DNA of 9,459 nt from an uncultured Chlorobiota bacterium (GTDB lineage: Bacteria > Bacteroidota > Bacteroidia > Bacteroidales > JAADGE01): positions 1 through 9,459 of the forward strand of contig CAMZKQ010000215.1 in NCBI GenBank assembly GCA_947311265.1, given 5' to 3'. The notes beneath the pieces were generated by a model. The model had not been told where the DNA came from, searched no databases, and saw only the letters and a list, made by a program, of their open reading frames with translations. The position numbers and the translations under genes are program-made. Shown in pieces: positions 5,697 to 9,459 of this stretch (the stretch's first letter is position 1; each line of letters opens with the position of its first letter).

Positions 5697-8384
5697 ATGA
5701 AAATCAAATCCTTACTTATTTTTGCACTATCGGTTACTTTAAGTTTTAATAGTGTTGCACAAAGTAAAGTACTCTACGAAAAGAGTGCTACAGAAAAATA
5801 CATCATTAGAAGTGGCTCTACGGATAACTCGGCAAAAAGGGCAATCCTAAAACGGATAGGAAAAGGAAACTCATTATCTACAAATGCAGTAAAATTAAAC
5901 TTTTCATTTTTGGAAACCCATGAAATTCTAAAAAGCCAAAATAACATTACTTTTAATGTCCGGCTTTCGCAAGTTAAAATTACGGGCAATACCAATTATA
6001 GAGGCTTTCCTGTGGGCGAATTTCTTTTGCCCTCGAAAATGAGTTTAAAAATGGACTGGAAAAATGAAAAAGGCAAGCTGCTCAATAGTTACACTTTTAG
6101 CCATATTGATGTTTCGGGGCGAGGCACTAGCCAGCTAGTGAACAAAACGGTTACAGACTCTACTGATAATGAAGATTATATGATTATCACCAAGCAAATG
6201 AATTTCCTTTACAGTAGTAAGCAGCAATCCGAATTTTCACGAAAAGCAGATTTAATAGACCAGTATTATGCCGAGCTTAAAACCATTAAAAATAAAAAAC
6301 TGGCTATCGAACGAATCAATAGAAATGAAGAAACTTTGCGGCATTTAAAGCGTATCGAGGTAATTTTTGATTATAGAGATTTGGCAGCCAAAACCATTGA
6401 ATACGCCCAAGGCGTGGAGCAGTTAAATTTTTATACCACGCTTCCGCTCAACCGTACCGACCCTGAAAACATTAAACAAGCGGTTGAAAATTTAATATCG
6501 AAAAGTAAAGTACTCCTGCACTCTTCGGAGCATATCATTAGCGAACTACATATCATTTACCACGAAAGGGGGCTAGAAATGCTCGCCCGTGGCAAACACG
6601 ATGCGGCTGATAGACTCTTCAGAAAATCAATAAAAACAAAGCCCGAATTTGCACCACCGCACTACCAAATTGCAAAAATGCTCTACAATGCTGGCTATAC
6701 GGCTGATGCCGTAAACGAAGTTTTTGAAATAAGAGGCATGAACCCCGACCCACTCACCAAGCAACTTACCGTAGAACTTGCCCAAGGTATCTACAACGAT
6801 TATATTTTAGAGGCGGCAGACCTTAATAGTGCAAAAAAATATGATGCTGCACTTTCCGTTTTAAACTCTGCCAAAAGACTCTGCAACGATTTTCCAGAAG
6901 TGGAGTGCCGTGCCGATATGGACGAGCAACACGATAGAGCCATCTGGGGAAAATTCAACATTTTACTAGCCAAATCGGATAATGTATTCAGACAAAATAA
7001 ATTATACGATGCAGAGCAACTCTTACTTGCCGCAAAAGATTACCGAGAGCAACACATTGCAGTACTCCAAAATGAAGAGGATATTGCCCGCCGATTTGGC
7101 AATATTTATTATAAATTTATTGATTTTGGAAGAAAGGAAACAACAAAAAAAGATTTCTTACAAGCCCTTAAAGATTTAGCCGAAGCCCGCCGAATTTGCA
7201 AATCGTACAGAGAGGTACAATGTTCCGATGATTTGGATATTGCCTTTAAAAATGCCCGAAATGGGCAATATGATAAACTGCTCGACAAAGCCCGCAGAAG
7301 CTTCTCGCAAAGCCAACTCGACAATTCGGACAACGAGCTTGCCGATGCCAAATCGTACAGAATGCAATATAGCCTTAAGTTGAATCTTAAAGAAGACAAA
7401 CTTTTACTAGACATTAAACAAAAACGCTACGATAATGCCATAGAAGCTGGGCTTCGCAACGAAAAAAGCGAAAATTACAAAAAAGCATTGGAGCATTACG
7501 ACAACGCAAAATTTATTGCAAGCAATTATAAACTGCGAATAAATACCTACTTAAATAGGTACATCAAAAAAGCATCAGAAAACTACATTTTACAAATATG
7601 TGCCAATGGCGAACGCAATGTAAAAGCCAATGTTTTGCCCGAAGCACGCCAACTATACAGCCTCGGAATTGATGTGCAAACCATGTATAAACAACTTAGT
7701 AACCTAAAAGTAAACAAAGCCCTATCGCAGCTTAAAGACAAAATTTTCAAGCAGAAATGTGTAAATGCCCAAACTAAATACGACAACTTATTTTCCGAAG
7801 CACTGGTTAATATTTCGGCAGAACGATATATCGCCGGGACTAAAAAACTAGATGAAGCAATTATCCATGCACAAAACTTCTCCGACTGCAGTATCCGCTC
7901 CGAAAGTGCCGCCGACAAAAAAGCAGAGGTCGCAGATGCCGTAAGTTACGAAAAAAGTATGAATAGCGTAAAAGGCCACATCAGCGATGGGCGTTACCAG
8001 TCGGCAATTTCGGCCTACCTTGCCACAGGCAAGTTGTATGCCGATAAAAACATTAAACGTTTCGACATTACCCACCTTGCCCTTTACGATTTTATTATGA
8101 AAGAAAAAGATGGCTTTTTTACCAATGTTGCCGCCGAATATTATACCGATAAGCATGATTACAAAAAAGGTATGGAGCTACTGAAAGTTTTAAAAGGCAG
8201 TGATTTTAAACGCTCGAAAACAAAAATTGTACAAACAAAACTTGGCACAGCACTAGCGGCTGCCGACTTTAAAAACAACCCAAAAGGCAAATGGAAAACA
8301 GGAGTAGCCCGCTACACCGCAGGAGACCGTTATTATAAATACCTAAAACGAGCCTACAGAAAAGAATGGAAAAGACTGGATTAA
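5697..8384 (+). CDS. Large secreted TPR-like helical-repeat protein of unknown function
   Basis: This encodes 895 residues from the ATG at 5697. The frame opens earlier at a TTG (5652), but the ATG places a signal peptide at the very N-terminus: MKIKSLLIFALSVTLSFNSVA, then Q22, the A-Q cleavage typical of Bacteroidota. Residues of about 23-180 form a beta-like domain that I do not recognise. A charged helical stretch follows (about 180-235), probably coiled coil. From about 285 to 350 there are two TPR-like units (HERGLEMLARGKHDAADRLF; HYQIAKMLYNAGYTADAVNE). The remainder to about 800 is alpha-helical with a roughly 105-residue super-repeat; two neighbouring copies share an AKRLC/ARRIC block, a C-x7-C pair (C396/C404 and C501/C509) and an AKxYR block. 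The C-terminus is very basic and Tyr-rich. Such proteins usually scaffold envelope complexes. No enzyme motif is seen. The ABC ATPase gene follows 54 bases later without a terminator. Confidence 0.85.
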   Translation: MKIKSLLIFALSVTLSFNSVAQSKVLYEKSATEKYIIRSGSTDNSAKRAILKRIGKGNSLSTNAVKLNFSFLETHEILKSQNNITFNVRLSQVKITGNTNYRGFPVGEFLLPSKMSLKMDWKNEKGKLLNSYTFSHIDVSGRGTSQLVNKTVTDSTDNEDYMIITKQMNFLYSSKQQSEFSRKADLIDQYYAELKTIKNKKLAIERINRNEETLRHLKRIEVIFDYRDLAAKTIEYAQGVEQLNFYTTLPLNRTDPENIKQAVENLISKSKVLLHSSEHIISELHIIYHERGLEMLARGKHDAADRLFRKSIKTKPEFAPPHYQIAKMLYNAGYTADAVNEVFEIRGMNPDPLTKQLTVELAQGIYNDYILEAADLNSAKKYDAALSVLNSAKRLCNDFPEVECRADMDEQHDRAIWGKFNILLAKSDNVFRQNKLYDAEQLLLAAKDYREQHIAVLQNEEDIARRFGNIYYKFIDFGRKETTKKDFLQALKDLAEARRICKSYREVQCSDDLDIAFKNARNGQYDKLLDKARRSFSQSQLDNSDNELADAKSYRMQYSLKLNLKEDKLLLDIKQKRYDNAIEAGLRNEKSENYKKALEHYDNAKFIASNYKLRINTYLNRYIKKASENYILQICANGERNVKANVLPEARQLYSLGIDVQTMYKQLSNLKVNKALSQLKDKIFKQKCVNAQTKYDNLFSEALVNISAERYIAGTKKLDEAIIHAQNFSDCSIRSESAADKKAEVADAVSYEKSMNSVKGHISDGRYQSAISAYLATGKLYADKNIKRFDITHLALYDFIMKEKDGFFTNVAAEYYTDKHDYKKGMELLKVLKGSDFKRSKTKIVQTKLGTALAAADFKNNPKGKWKTGVARYTAGDRYYKYLKRAYRKEWKRLD
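6873..7505 (+). repeat. Two tandem copies of a roughly 105-codon degenerate protein repeat
   Basis: Within the gene at 5697-8384, two consecutive segments align at an offset of about 105 codons. The matched blocks are SAKRLCNDFPEVECRADMD with EARRICKSYREVQCSDDLD; FRQNKLYDAEQLLLAAKDYR with FSQSQLDNSDNELADAKSYR; and an NEEDIARR-like helix with LKEDKLLL. More diverged copies may follow up to about 7970. The repeat is visible at the protein level only, so it is old or under functional constraint. Boundaries are approximate. Confidence 0.6.
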
Positions 8385-8438
8385 TTCTAACTCACTTCCC
8401 CTGAGCAAAACCTCAATAACAAAGACTTCTACAAATAA

Positions 8439-9458
8439 ATGCCCAACTTAATCGAATTAAAACAAGTTGATATTGGCTACACTTTAAAAAGGCAAACAAA
8501 AGTACTCATTTCTGGGCTAAATATCTCTGCCCAAAAAGGCGAACTTATAGCCCTATTGGGCATTAATGGTGCAGGAAAAAGCACCCTTTTAAAAACCCTT
8601 GCCAAAGCCATAGCTCCCCTTGCGGGAAATCTGAAAATAAATAATATACAGGCAGACTTATATAAACCAAAAGATTTTGCAAAAACAGTCAGCTTTGTAC
8701 CCGCAGAAAACCTACGCCCAGAAAACATGAGAGTCGAAGAGTTTATCGCCTTCGGGCGATTTCCTTATACTGGGGTTTCAGGCTTTATTACCGCTGCCGA
8801 CAAAACAATTATTGACGCTGCAATTCGCAATGCAAAAGTAGAGCATCTAACAAGTAAGCAGCTCACCAAAATCAGCAGTGGTGAATTTCAGAAAGTACTA
8901 ATTGCTAGAAGTTTAGCACAAGACACTCCAATTATACTGCTAGATGAGCCGGCCTCTTTTTTAGACATAGACAATAAGCACTCCACCTTTAATTTGCTAC
9001 GCAAAATTGTAGATACCGAAAATAAAACAATCGTTTTTTCGGCACACGACCTAGCCACTGCCCTGAAAATTGCTGATAAAATTTGGCTTATAAAAAATAA
9101 AAAAATAATACAAGGTGCACCCGAAGATTTATTTTTAAATAACACTTTTCAAAACTTTTTCCCCTCAAAGCTCATTAAATTCGATACTAAACTAGTCGAT
9201 TTTAAGGTCGAAAAAAAATGTAAATATCCTATTTACATAACTCGCCAGCAAAACTGCAACGATGCACTAACAGCCACCAAACATTGCCTGAAAAGAACTA
9301 ATTTTTATGTTTCTGAAACGAAAACCCCAATTAATTTAGAAATCTACATAAAAAACAATAAATTTGCATGGAAATTAAACCAACCTAATAATAGTACCCT
9401 TTTTTTTTCCGTTTACGAACTATCTAAAGCCCTCAAAGAAATCAAAAATAATGATTAA
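8439..9458 (+). CDS. ABC transporter ATP-binding protein of FecE/BtuD type with C-terminal extension
   Basis: This 339-residue cytoplasmic ATPase belongs to the family that powers uptake of iron siderophores, heme or cobalamin through a FecCD-type permease and a periplasmic or lipoprotein binding protein. Visible motifs are Walker A GINGAGKST (41-49), signature ISSGEFQ (145-151, a variant of LSGGQ), Walker B IILLDEP (165-171), D-loop SFLD (173-176) and H-loop H203. At the Q-loop, where VPQ is usual, it reads FVPAEN, so the glutamine is replaced. The domain normally ends near residue 240-255. Here about 90 further residues form a small appended domain with three cysteines (C261, C273, C283). 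I recall similar extensions in other Bacteroidota FecE proteins, so it is probably a lineage feature. The substrate cannot be inferred. Its last 8 bases overlap a possible next start (9451). Confidence 0.92.
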   Translation: MPNLIELKQVDIGYTLKRQTKVLISGLNISAQKGELIALLGINGAGKSTLLKTLAKAIAPLAGNLKINNIQADLYKPKDFAKTVSFVPAENLRPENMRVEEFIAFGRFPYTGVSGFITAADKTIIDAAIRNAKVEHLTSKQLTKISSGEFQKVLIARSLAQDTPIILLDEPASFLDIDNKHSTFNLLRKIVDTENKTIVFSAHDLATALKIADKIWLIKNKKIIQGAPEDLFLNNTFQNFFPSKLIKFDTKLVDFKVEKKCKYPIYITRQQNCNDALTATKHCLKRTNFYVSETKTPINLEIYIKNNKFAWKLNQPNNSTLFFSVYELSKALKEIKNND

Positions 9459-9459
9459 A
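9451..9459 (+). CDS. Possible start of the next gene, cut by the window edge
   Basis: ATG ATT AAA begins 8 bases before the end of the ATPase gene, in a different frame, and runs to the edge. Short overlaps of this kind are usual inside ABC transporter operons, so a permease or another transport gene is plausible. Only three codons are visible, so this is a position-based guess. Confidence 0.25.

Noticed and set aside
6982..7179. 65-residue ORF on the plus strand inside the repeat-protein gene
   Set aside because: It is an alternative-frame shadow of the large gene with no start signal or recognisable domain.
8385..8438. Terminator or promoter between the repeat-protein gene and the ABC ATPase gene
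   Set aside because: Only a 4-base-pair TGAG/CTCA stem is present and no TAnnTTTG element, so neither can be supported; read-through is more likely.
1..9459. CRISPR array, insertion sequence, integron, tRNA or rRNA
   Set aside because: No regularly spaced repeats, terminal inverted repeats with a transposase, cloverleaf or rRNA-like segments were seen on either strand.

Overview
The window looks like chromosomal DNA of a member of the Bacteroidota (Bacteroidetes). It is AT-rich. Three candidate promoters carry the TTTG / TAnnTTTG signature of this phylum rather than the -35/-10 pattern of E. coli, and Shine-Dalgarno sequences are inconspicuous. Two products have lipoprotein signals ending in SC, and one secreted protein has an A-Q cleavage site. 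Several proteins resemble families that I know mainly from this phylum. The sequence does not let me name a genus. I see no mobile element, CRISPR array, rRNA or tRNA.

Layout. (1) 2-568, plus strand: the 3' part of a probable exported protein of unknown function. (2) 601-2666, plus strand: a likely transcription unit running from a good promoter (601-631) through a small secreted protein, a HAD-type phosphatase and a YeeZ-like Rossmann oxidoreductase/epimerase, the last two overlapping by 4 bases. It ends in a strong hairpin shared with the convergent gene. (3) 2685-4012, minus strand: two small lipoprotein genes. The upstream one has its own terminator, whose stem appears to supply the -33 element of the downstream gene's promoter. 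(4) 4104-5399, minus strand: a DEAD-box RNA helicase of RhlE type with a GTG start. (5) 5400-5696: a divergent intergenic region with two candidate promoters facing right. (6) 5697-8384, plus strand: a large secreted helical-repeat protein with TPR-like repeats and a roughly 105-residue super-repeat. (7) 8439-9458, plus strand: a FecE/BtuD-type ABC ATPase with a C-terminal extension, whose end overlaps the probable start of another gene.

How they fit together. Most units look like independent housekeeping or envelope genes. The HAD-YeeZ overlap is the best evidence of functional coupling. The ABC ATPase probably belongs to a metal-chelate (heme, siderophore or cobalamin) importer whose other subunits lie past the right edge. 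I do not see a convincing new multi-gene system. The least explained items are the large repeat protein, the small secreted protein leading the HAD-YeeZ unit, and the terminator/promoter overlap near 3200.
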